Assembly (NCBI GenBank): GCA_025455945.1
Contig: JALOLN010000051.1
Span: 1-11,632 of the forward strand
Length of the DNA: 11,632 nucleotides
Direction of reading: 5' to 3'
Origin: Actinomycetes bacterium
GTDB lineage: Bacteria > Actinomycetota > Actinomycetes > Prado026
Below the pieces are notes generated by a model. The model searched no databases. It was not told where the DNA came from and saw nothing but the letters and a program-made list of their open reading frames with translations. This document shows positions 7,401-11,632 of the stretch, piece by piece. How positions within the stretch are numbered: position 1 is the first letter of the stretch; every line of letters begins with the position of its first letter. The translations under genes were made by a program, and so were the position numbers.

Positions 7401-8011
7401 ATGCCCAGGCCGTGGTCCATGACCTCGGCGTAGAAGTTCTCGGGGCCGAAGATGTCCCGCAGGTCGGCGGCGGCCTGCCGGGCCCGGTCGTAGCGCCCGA
7501 CCTGCAGCCACCGGTTGACCTCCCCGGAGGGGCAGCCCGTCGTCCCGATGAGCCCGCGGGCGTAGGTCTCCAGCAGCTCGCGGTCGAACCGGGGCTTGCG
7601 GTAGTAGCCCTCCAGGCTGGCCAGGCTCGACAGCCGGAACAGGTTGTGCATGCCGGCGGTGTCCTGCGCGAGCAGGGTCATGTGCGAGTAGGCCTGCTTG
7701 CCCCGGCCGAGGCCCTCGGTGCCGGCCTCGCCGACGTCCTCGGCGGCGCCGGCGCCGAACTCGAAGGGCTTGCGGTCGAACCGCGTCCCGATGGGGACGT
7801 AGTAGCCCTCCATCCCGATGATCGGACGGATCCCCGCGGCGGTGGCTTTCTTGTAGAAGTCGTAGGCCCCGAAGACGTTGCCGTGGTCGGTCATGGCCAG
7901 GGCGGGCATGCCCAGCCGCTGGGTCTCGGCGAACAGGTCGGTGAGCCGCGCGGCACCGTCGAGCATGGAGTACTCGGTGTGCACGTGCAGGTGCACGAAC
8001 GAGTCGCCCAT
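4472..8011 (-). CDS. dnaE: DNA polymerase III alpha subunit (DnaE1), replicative polymerase
   Basis: Catalytic subunit of the chromosomal replicase. The 1179 residues match actinobacterial DnaE1 length. The N-terminal PHP domain (about 5-285) begins VHLHVHTEYSMLDG and keeps all nine putative metal ligands: H9, H11, D18, H43, E68, H110, C160, D228 and H230. The polymerase core has GRGSAAGALIAY near 380, the catalytic aspartates in PDIDMDF (D422, D424), the third in KMDFLGL (D584), VYQEQVM, RRAMGKKKKE and FNKAHTAGYG. QDSLF at 943-947 fits the beta-clamp binding motif, and an OB fold follows (about 1015-1095). The ATG at 8011 is preferred over an upstream in-frame ATG at 8035, because AGGGAGGT (complement of 8022-8029) precedes it and homologues begin at this point. 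No intein is seen. The ImuA/B-associated DnaE2 is excluded by the intact PHP domain and the clamp motif. Confidence 0.97.
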   Translation of the reverse strand: MGDSFVHLHVHTEYSMLDGAARLTDLFAETQRLGMPALAMTDHGNVFGAYDFYKKATAAGIRPIIGMEGYYVPIGTRFDRKPFEFGAGAAEDVGEAGTEGLGRGKQAYSHMTLLAQDTAGMHNLFRLSSLASLEGYYRKPRFDRELLETYARGLIGTTGCPSGEVNRWLQVGRYDRARQAAADLRDIFGPENFYAEVMDHGLGIERRTREDLLRIARDLKLPLLATNDLHYTYPDDATAHEALLCVQTGKTLADPNRFKFDARDFYLKSPTEMRTLWQELPEACDNTLLVAERCAVTFAEGRNLMPRFPVPAGETEESWLVKEVERGLHVRFPGGVPDAHRKQAAYEVGVVCQMGFPGYFLVVADLVRYAKANGIRVGPGRGSAAGALIAYALGITELDPIQHGLLFERFLNPERVSMPDIDMDFDERRRGDMIRYATEKYGEERVAQIITYGTIKAKAAVKDAARVLGFPYALGDRITKAMPPAVMGKDIPLSGIFDRSHPRYAEAAEFRQLYDADTDVKTVVDTAKGLEGLKRQWGVHAAGVILCAEPLLDVIPIQRREQDGAIITQFDMGACEALGLLKMDFLGLRNLTVLDDCLEQVAVNRGERVVLETLPLDDRPTYELLSRGDTLGVFQLDGGPMRSLLRSMQPDGFEDISAVLALYRPGPMGANAHNDYADRKNGRKPVVPIHPELAEPLAEILGDTYGLIVYQEQVMAIAQQLAGYSLGAADLLRRAMGKKKKEILDKEYVPFSQGMRAGGYSDAAIQTLWDILVPFSDYAFNKAHTAGYGLVSYWTAYLKANYPAEYMAALLTSVRDDKDKSALYLNECRRMGIKVLPPDVNESAASFTAVGSDIRFGLSAIRNVGENVVESIVATRRAKGRYVSFRDFLQKVPAVVCNKRTVESLIKAGAFDSLGHTRRGLVTIHEQAIDAVIDLKRNEAIGQDSLFGGDDADAVPDTAVEIEVPVGEWDKARLLANEREMLGLYVSDHPLFGVEHVLAAAADCSVAALTSDEGRPDGQVVTVAGLISGLTRKVTKQGSPWAIAALEDLEGVIDVMVFPATYQQVAAQLTEDTVIVVRGRLDKREEVPKLVAMEITLPDLSEGPRGPVVVTLPVARCVPPVVDRLKEVLATHPGVTEVHLQLQTADRTTVMRLDDRLRVSATPALYADLKALLGPGSVG

Positions 8012-8110
8012 GGGGCTCGAGACCTCCCTGATCATGCCGCGGCCGGGTGTGCGAGAGGAGCGACCAGCGGGCAGCCGGGGGAAGTCGGTCGTCCGTGCGG
8101 GTGCGGGAAG

Positions 8111-8139
8111 ACTCTAGCCGGGACGGCCGACCGTCCCGA
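8111..8139 (-). promoter_or_regulatory. Putative dnaE promoter with overlapping inverted repeat
   Basis: On the minus strand TAGAGT (8116 down to 8111) fits TANNNT and has a weak -35 candidate, TCGGGA, 17 bp upstream. Transcription would start near 8104, giving a 5' leader of about 90 nt that carries the dnaE ribosome site. The spacer and part of the -35 are taken up by an 8 bp inverted repeat with a 4 nt centre, CGGGACGG-CCGA-CCGTCCCG at 8119-8138, placed where an operator would compete with RNA polymerase. The -10 is the best hexamer I found in the intergenic region; the -35 is poor. Confidence 0.4.
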
Positions 8140-8172
8140 CCCCCGACACGGGCCGCCCGGGGCAGGTCCCAG

Positions 8173-8200
8173 CGACACGCCGCCGACACGCCGGCACGCC
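8173..8200. repeat. Short direct repeats, 11 bp period
   Basis: CGACACGCCG occurs at 8173-8182 and 8184-8193, followed by a partial third copy (CACGCC, 8195-8200). The period of 11 bp is close to one helical turn. It lies upstream of the putative dnaE promoter. It could be a protein-binding array or simply low-complexity sequence; there is no similarity to DnaA boxes. Confidence 0.35.
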
Positions 8201-8210
8201 GAGCCGAGTT

Positions 8211-8290
8211 GATCACCTCCCCGCACGGTGCGGTCGTGCCTCGCACGTTCTGCGGTACGAGCCACCGCCACGGGCGGCGGGGAGGTGATC
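8211..8290. terminator. Long imperfect hairpin with 14 bp perfect outer arms, possible terminator of the aldo/keto reductase gene
   Basis: GATCACCTCCCCGC (8211-8224) and its exact reverse complement (8277-8290) flank 52 bases. Within these, CGGT/ACCG (8226-8229 with 8264-8267) and a bulged nine-pair stem (8232-8240 with 8254-8263, one G-U pair) can continue the helix to a 13 nt loop. On the minus strand the structure begins 4 nt after the reductase stop, which suits a terminator or 3'-end stabiliser; no U-tract follows, as is usual in actinobacteria. Both arms include GATCACCTCC, equal to the conserved 3' end of 16S rRNA, or its complement. Folding is by hand; the outer stem is certain as sequence, the function is not. 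Confidence 0.5.
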
Positions 8291-8294
8291 GTTC

Positions 8295-9194
8295 TCAGCC
8301 GAGGGGGCCGAGGGAGCCGAGGGCGTCCAGCGCGGCCCGCTGGGCGTCGTCCAGCGTCACGTCCGCCGCCGCGACGTTCTCCTCCAGGTGCGCCAGCGAG
8401 CGGGTCCCCGGGATCGGCATCACGACGGGCGAGCGGTGCAGCAGCCAGGCCAGGGCCAGCTGCCCGGCGGTCCGGTCGGAGTCCCGCGCCAGAGCGCCGA
8501 GCGGGCCGTCGGGCCGGGCCAGGGCGCCGTCGGCGAAGGGGAACCAGGGGATGAAGGCAATGCCCTGCGCGGTGCAGTGCTCGAGCAGCGGCTCCGACCC
8601 GCGCTCGGTCAGGTTGTACCGGTTCTGGACGCTGACGATCGGTGCGACCCGCTGCGCCGCGGTGAGTTGCTCGACGGTGACCTCGGACAGCCCGATGTGG
8701 CGGATCTTGCCGGCCTCGCGAAGCCGGGCGAGGGCGCCCACCTGGTCCTCCAGCGGCACCCCGTCGTCGATGCGGTGCAGCTGCAGCAGGTCGATCGTCT
8801 CGACGCCGAGGCGGCGCAGGGACAGCTCGACGCACTGGGTGAGGTACTCGGGCCGGCCCAGCGGGTGCCACCGCCCCGGTCCGGTACGGGCCAGGCCCGC
8901 CTTGGTGGCGACCACCACTCCGGCGTAGGGGTGCAGCGCCGTGCGGATGAGGTCCTCGCAGTCCCCCGGCCCGTACGCGTCGGCGGTATCGACGAACGTC
9001 ACGCCGAGCTCGACGGCGCGGCGCAGGACGGCGACGGCCCCGTCCGGGTCCGCGGGTGGTCCCCAGACCCCCGGACCCGTGAGCTGCATGGCGCCGTAGC
9101 CGAGACGGACGACGTCGAGGTCTCCACCGAGGCGGAAGGTCCCGCTGCGGGCGGCGGGGCGAGTGTCAGGGGCAGGCACGAGGTGGTCGCTCAT
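8295..9194 (-). CDS. Aldo/keto reductase family oxidoreductase
   Basis: A 299-residue NADPH-type aldo/keto reductase, a TIM-barrel enzyme that reduces aldehydes and ketones; the substrate cannot be told from sequence. The catalytic tetrad is complete: D69 and Y74 in VDTADAYG, K98 in VVVATKAGL, and H140 in LLQLHRID. GLSEVT near residue 168, QNRYNL, and the C-terminal IPGTRSLAHLEENV (the cofactor 2'-phosphate region) fit the same fold. It looks closest to the group that includes plant and bacterial perakine/pyridoxal-type reductases and the YdbC-like enzymes, but I would not name it. The ATG at 9194 gives the usual N-terminal extension; no SD precedes it. GATGAT lies 6 nt upstream, a poor -10 match that could make it leaderless. 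It is separated from both neighbours by hairpin-containing spacers, so it is probably transcribed alone. Confidence 0.93.
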   Translation of the reverse strand: MSDHLVPAPDTRPAARSGTFRLGGDLDVVRLGYGAMQLTGPGVWGPPADPDGAVAVLRRAVELGVTFVDTADAYGPGDCEDLIRTALHPYAGVVVATKAGLARTGPGRWHPLGRPEYLTQCVELSLRRLGVETIDLLQLHRIDDGVPLEDQVGALARLREAGKIRHIGLSEVTVEQLTAAQRVAPIVSVQNRYNLTERGSEPLLEHCTAQGIAFIPWFPFADGALARPDGPLGALARDSDRTAGQLALAWLLHRSPVVMPIPGTRSLAHLEENVAAADVTLDDAQRAALDALGSLGPLG

Positions 9195-9216
9195 GCCCCG
9201 ATCATCCCCGCCCGGA

Positions 9217-9282
9217 CCGCCTTCTGGCGCACCGTGGGCCCCTCGACGCACGGACTGAGCCCGCGCAGGCGCCAGAAGGTGG
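9217..9282. terminator. Long hairpin after the GNAT gene, probable terminator
   Basis: CCTTCTGGCGC at 9220-9230 is the exact reverse complement of 9269-9279, and with one G-T mismatch the helix extends to 9217/9282. Inside, GTGGGC (9234-9239) can pair with GCCCGC (9259-9264, one G-U), leaving a 19 nt loop. On the minus strand it starts 14 nt after the stop of the acetyltransferase gene, as expected for the end of the TraR-lspA-rluD-GNAT transcript. No U-tract follows. It ends only 22 nt before the reductase ATG, so it also occupies most of that gene's upstream region. Confidence 0.55.
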
Positions 9283-9296
9283 ACGGCGGAGGGTGG

Positions 9297-9761
9297 TCAG
9301 AGCACGCGGACCATGTGTCGGTGCGGGATCCCGGCGTCGTCGAACACCTCACCGGTGACCGCGAACCCCAGCCGGCGGTAGAAGCCCACCGCGTGGGTCT
9401 GGGCCCCCAGGTACAGCGCACGCAGCCCCCGCTCCCGGGCCCGCTCGACCAGGGCGTCGACCAGCGCCACGCCGAGCCCGCTCCCACGGAACGGCGCCCG
9501 GACCGCCAGCCGGCCGAGGTGCCCCACGGGGCCCAGCCCGGGGTCGATGCCCTCGTAGCCGGCGTCCTCGACCACCAGGCGCCCGGCGGCCACCGCCTCG
9601 CCGTCGACGAGGACGAGGAAGTGCTCGGCGTCGGCGTCGCGCTCGTCGCGCTCGAGCTCGACTGGAACGCCCTGCTCCACGACGAAGACCTCGTCCCGGA
9701 TCGCGTAGGCAGCCGCCAGGTCGGCCGCCGCGTCGACCAGCCGGACGGCGACGGTACTCAT
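9297..9761 (-). CDS. GNAT family N-acetyltransferase (YjcF/ElaA-like)
   Basis: A 154-residue single-domain acetyl-CoA dependent N-acetyltransferase. The N-terminal pattern AIRDEVFVVEQGVPVELERD (residues 20-39) is the marker of the YjcF/ElaA-like GNAT group. The acetyl-CoA pyrophosphate loop appears as LAVRAPFRGSGLG, fitting R-x-x-G-x-G, followed by an amphipathic helix, YLGAQTHAVGFYRRLGF, and a terminal GIPHRHMVRVL, also typical of the group. The acceptor substrate is unknown. The ATG at 9761 overlaps the upstream gene's stop in an ATGA junction; GGAGG is present but only one base from the ATG, so translation probably depends on coupling. It appears to be the last gene of the lspA-rluD transcript and is followed by a hairpin. 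There is no sign that its function relates to the neighbours. Confidence 0.9.
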   Translation of the reverse strand: MSTVAVRLVDAAADLAAAYAIRDEVFVVEQGVPVELERDERDADAEHFLVLVDGEAVAAGRLVVEDAGYEGIDPGLGPVGHLGRLAVRAPFRGSGLGVALVDALVERARERGLRALYLGAQTHAVGFYRRLGFAVTGEVFDDAGIPHRHMVRVL

Positions 9762-10687
9762 GCCTCCGCCCGGAGCAGCGCCAGCGCGGCGGCCAGGTCC
9801 GAGGGGTACGGCGAGGTGAACTCGACCCACTCCCCCGACGCGGGGTGGGCGAAGCCGAGCCGGACGGCGTGCAGCCACTGCCGCTCGAGCCCGAGCCGAC
9901 GGGCCAACGTGGGGTCGGCACCGTAGGTCAGGTCGCCGACGCAGGGGTGGCGCAGCGCCGAGAGGTGCACCCGGATCTGGTGGGTGCGCCCGGTCTCCAG
10001 CCGGATCTCCAGCAAGCTCGCCGCGCGCAGCGCCTCGAGGGTGTCGTAGTGGGTGACGCTGGGCTTGCCGCCGGCGACGACAGCCCACCGCCAGTCATGG
10101 GTCGGATGCCGGTCGATGGGGGCGTCCACGGTGCCCCGCAGCGGATCCGGGTGGCCCTGCACCAGGGCGTGGTAACGCTTGTCCACGCGTCGTTCCCTGA
10201 AGGCGCGCTTGAGCACCGAGTAGGCGCGCTCGGACTTCGCCACGACCATCAGCCCGCTGGTCCCGACGTCGAGCCGGTGGACGACGCCCTGCCGTTCGGC
10301 CGCACCGCTGGTCGAGACCCGGAACCCGGCCCCCGCCAGCCCGCCGACGACGGTCGGCCCGGTCCAGCCCGGGCTCGGGTGTGCCGCGACACCGACCGGC
10401 TTGTCCACGACCACGACGTCCGGGTCGTCATGGACGACGACCAGCCCCGGGACCGGCTCCGCCACGAGCTGCGCCGCTGCCGGCGGGTCGGGCAGCTCGA
10501 CCTCGAGCAGGCTCCCGGCGAGCAGCCGTTCGGACTTCCCGACCGGGCGGCCGTCCACGGTGACCAGCCCGCCGCCGGCGAGCTCGGCGGCCTTGTTCCT
10601 GGAGATCCCGAACAGCCGGGCCAGGCCGGTGTCGAGCCGGTCGCCGTCGAGTCCCTCGGGGACCGGCAGCGCCCGCCGCTCACCCAC
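9758..10687 (-). CDS. rluD: RluA/RluD-family 23S rRNA pseudouridine synthase
   Basis: A 309-residue RNA pseudouridine synthase that isomerises specific uridines, by homology in 23S rRNA. An N-terminal S4 RNA-binding domain spans about residues 10-70 (RLDTGLARLFGISRNKAAEL). The catalytic domain has DVVVVDKPVGVAAHPSPG, HRLDVGTSGLMVVAKSE with the catalytic aspartate at residue 140, KRYHALVQG, and LETGRTHQIRVHLSALRHP. These are the RluA-group motifs in order, but whether the target is the E. coli RluD positions cannot be read from sequence. The start chosen is GTG at 10687, overlapping the lspA stop by 8 bp with a weak GGAA upstream; a GTG nearer the lspA stop is out of frame. The lspA-rluD pairing is widespread in bacteria. 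A stop/start ATGA links it to the acetyltransferase gene. Confidence 0.93.
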   Translation of the reverse strand: MGERRALPVPEGLDGDRLDTGLARLFGISRNKAAELAGGGLVTVDGRPVGKSERLLAGSLLEVELPDPPAAAQLVAEPVPGLVVVHDDPDVVVVDKPVGVAAHPSPGWTGPTVVGGLAGAGFRVSTSGAAERQGVVHRLDVGTSGLMVVAKSERAYSVLKRAFRERRVDKRYHALVQGHPDPLRGTVDAPIDRHPTHDWRWAVVAGGKPSVTHYDTLEALRAASLLEIRLETGRTHQIRVHLSALRHPCVGDLTYGADPTLARRLGLERQWLHAVRLGFAHPASGEWVEFTSPYPSDLAAALALLRAEA

Positions 10688-11228
10688 GGTGGACCGTTCC
10701 GTCGAGCTCGCGGCCGGCCAGTGACAGCAGCACCATGCCCACGGCGGCACCGACGATGGCCATGTCGGCGACGTTGAACACCGGCCAGTGGGGCAGCTGG
10801 ATCCAGTCGACGACGTACCCCCGAGCGACGCCCGGTGCCCGGAAGATCCGGTCGCTGAGGTTGCCCAGCGACCCGCCGAGCAGGGCGCCGAGGGCCAGGG
10901 CCCACGGCAGCGACCTCAGCCGGGCCGACGTCCGGACGATCACGACCGCCACGACAGCAGCGATGATCGTGAAGACCCACGTCGTCCCGGTGCCGATGCT
11001 GAACGCGGCACCGGGGTTGCGGACGTAGGTGAGGGTCAGCAGCCCGCCGAGCAGCTCGACGGGCGCCTCCCCCGGCCTGGTCGCCACGACGATCGCCTTG
11101 CTGGCCTGGTCGAGGATCAGCACCACCGCGGCGACGACCAGCACCACCGGGAGCAGAGCACGACGGTCGGGGACGGTGGCAGGCTGGGGCTCGGCGCCGC
11201 TCAGCGGCGCTCCTCCTTCTGCTTGCAT
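10680..11228 (-). CDS. lspA: Lipoprotein signal peptidase (signal peptidase II)
   Basis: LspA is the inner-membrane aspartyl protease that removes signal peptides from diacylglyceryl-modified prolipoproteins. Four membrane helices and all conserved blocks are present: LDQASKAIVV in helix 1, YVRNPGAAFSIGTG, GGSLGNLSDRIFR with the first catalytic aspartate (codon at 10853-10851) and WPVFNVADMAIVG with the second (10766-10764). The ATG at 11228 gives 182 residues but has no SD. A CTG at 11204, in the same frame, overlaps the stop of the upstream gene as CTGA and has AAGGAGGA about 6 nt before it. It would give 174 residues and may be the true start, leaving 14 residues before helix 1. The gene lies between the TraR/DksA-like gene and rluD, the usual actinobacterial order. 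Function is certain; the start is not. Confidence 0.95.
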   Translation of the reverse strand: MQAEGGAPLSGAEPQPATVPDRRALLPVVLVVAAVVLILDQASKAIVVATRPGEAPVELLGGLLTLTYVRNPGAAFSIGTGTTWVFTIIAAVVAVVIVRTSARLRSLPWALALGALLGGSLGNLSDRIFRAPGVARGYVVDWIQLPHWPVFNVADMAIVGAAVGMVLLSLAGRELDGTVHRG

Positions 11229-11632
11229 GACACACACAGGGTCGCACGCGGGAACGCCTGCAGCCGCGCCTTGCCGATCGGGTTGCCGCAGGACTCGCAC
11301 ACGCCGTAGCTGCCGTCGGCGATCCGGTGCATCGCCCGCTCAGCCTGCATGAGCATGTCGCGAGCGTTGTTGGCCAGGGACATCTCGTGCTCGCGCTCGA
11401 ACGTCTTGGTGCCGGCGTCGGCCTGGTCGTCGCCGGCGCCGTCCCCCGAGTCACGCAGCAGGTCGGCGATGCCCTCCTCGACGTCGGCGATCTCGGCCCG
11501 CAGGTGGGCCGCGTCGGTCTCCAGGGCGGCGCGGACGGCTGCCAGCTCACCGGCGGTCCAGGGCGACTCGTTGGCGCGCACCACGAAGCCGGACGAGGCG
11601 GGGGTGGCCTTCTTCGCCGGGGTGGCCTTCTT
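11201..11632 (-). CDS. TraR/DksA-type C4 zinc-finger protein (partial, N-terminus off the right edge)
   Basis: A member of the DksA/TraR family, small proteins that enter the RNA polymerase secondary channel in the well-studied cases. The visible 143 residues end in a C4 zinc finger: CESC...CVSC, with cysteine codons at 11299-11297, 11290-11288, 11236-11234 and 11227-11225. Before it is a long helical hairpin with an acidic, glycine-rich tip (GDGAGDDQADAGT) where DksA has its functional aspartates. The N-terminal part seen is lysine/alanine/proline rich with two KKATPA repeats; no start codon that is clearly real occurs inside the window, although GTG codons exist at 11584 and 11581, so I treat the gene as partial. 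Actinobacterial homologues often have such a basic tail and lie next to lspA and ileS. Its tail overlaps the lspA start. Whether it binds ppGpp or RNA polymerase is unknown. Confidence 0.88.
   Translation of the reverse strand, partial: KKATPAKKATPASSGFVVRANESPWTAGELAAVRAALETDAAHLRAEIADVEEGIADLLRDSGDGAGDDQADAGTKTFEREHEMSLANNARDMLMQAERAMHRIADGSYGVCESCGNPIGKARLQAFPRATLCVSCKQKEERR
11202..11218 (-). promoter_or_regulatory. Strong ribosome binding site and CTG start candidate for lspA
   Basis: On the minus strand AAGGAGGA (11218 down to 11211) is followed by GCGCCG and the CTG at 11204-11202, whose last two bases and the next A form the TGA stop of the upstream gene. This is the best SD match next to any start in the window, and the 4 bp overlap copies the ATGA junctions of the other genes. 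With the ATG at 11228 this SD would be inside the coding sequence and have no purpose. Confidence 0.55.
11597..11632 (-). repeat. Two tandem 18 bp repeats encoding KKATPA
   Basis: On the minus strand AAGAAGGCCACCCC(G/C)GC(G/C) occurs twice in a row, encoding KKATPA-KKATPA in the basic N-terminal tail of the TraR/DksA-like protein. The array may continue beyond the window edge. Such Lys-Ala-Pro tails are common in actinobacterial nucleic-acid-associated proteins and vary in copy number. Confidence 0.7.

Noticed and set aside
8012..8035. Upstream ATG at 8035 as the dnaE start (eight extra residues MIREVSSP).
   Set aside because: The SD AGGGAGGT lies between the two ATGs and points to 8011; the HLHVH motif normally starts within about ten residues of the N-terminus.
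4595..8212. A 1205-codon plus-strand open frame opposite dnaE.
   Set aside because: It is a mirror of dnaE: high GC removes stop codons from the antisense frame. Its product is compositionally biased (Gly, Val, Asp, His, Arg) with no recognisable domain, while the minus-strand frame gives a complete DnaE with all catalytic motifs.
10172..10176. A second possible TTA codon (complement of 10173-10175).
   Set aside because: It is out of frame with the pseudouridine synthase gene, where the bases fall across a tyrosine TAC and its neighbour.
1..11632. Mobile, defence, CRISPR or biosynthetic-cluster content.
   Set aside because: No transposase, integrase, repeat-spacer array, toxin-antitoxin pair, tRNA-linked attachment site or modular synthase is encoded; every substantial gene belongs to a core or common family with uniform codon use.

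Overview
The window is chromosomal DNA from a very GC-rich actinobacterium. The third codon positions are almost all G or C, GTG starts are common, and several genes meet in ATGA or TGATG junctions. Gene content and order (hisD-hisC-hisB-hisH, a solitary LON-domain gene, dnaE1, rluD, lspA, a TraR/DksA zinc-finger gene) match what I remember of the ileS/lspA/dnaE/his neighbourhood in Streptomyces and Frankia/Geodermatophilus relatives. My best guess is Geodermatophilaceae or a near neighbour. No mobile elements, tRNAs, rRNAs or CRISPR arrays were seen, so this is core genome rather than an island.

Layout, left to right. (1) 1-3261, minus strand: a histidine biosynthesis operon read hisD, hisC, hisB, hisH, with junctions of 1 bp overlap, 4 bp overlap and a 3 bp gap; hisH runs off the left edge. 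(2) 3262-3322: a 61 bp divergent promoter region. Both flanking genes have a TANNNT -10 hexamer only 6-7 nt before a GTG start and no Shine-Dalgarno sequence, which is the pattern of leaderless transcripts. A 16 bp palindrome lies between the two -10 boxes. (3) 3323-3970, plus strand: a stand-alone LON substrate-binding-domain protein, the only plus-strand gene. It ends 4 bp from the oppositely oriented gene that follows. (4) 3975-8011, minus strand: dnaE1 (replicative DNA polymerase III alpha, with a full set of PHP metal ligands) and, 2 bp downstream, a four-helix DUF2567-like membrane protein. (5) 8012-8294: a 283 bp intergenic region with a putative dnaE promoter, short direct repeats, and a long inverted repeat whose arms reproduce the 16S rRNA 3' end (anti-SD) and its complement. 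(6) 8295-9194: an aldo/keto reductase, monocistronic in appearance. (7) 9195-9296: a roughly 100 bp spacer dominated by a long hairpin. (8) 9297-11632, minus strand: a tightly packed cluster read TraR/DksA-like, lspA, RluD-like pseudouridine synthase, GNAT acetyltransferase, with each gene overlapping the next.

The genes are mostly housekeeping: amino-acid biosynthesis, replication, lipoprotein maturation, rRNA modification and transcriptional control. I found no convincing new multi-gene system. The points worth a second look are regulatory: the paired leaderless promoters, the anti-SD inverted repeat, a probable CTG start for lspA, a lone TTA codon in hisD, and the intact proofreading-type PHP domain of DnaE.
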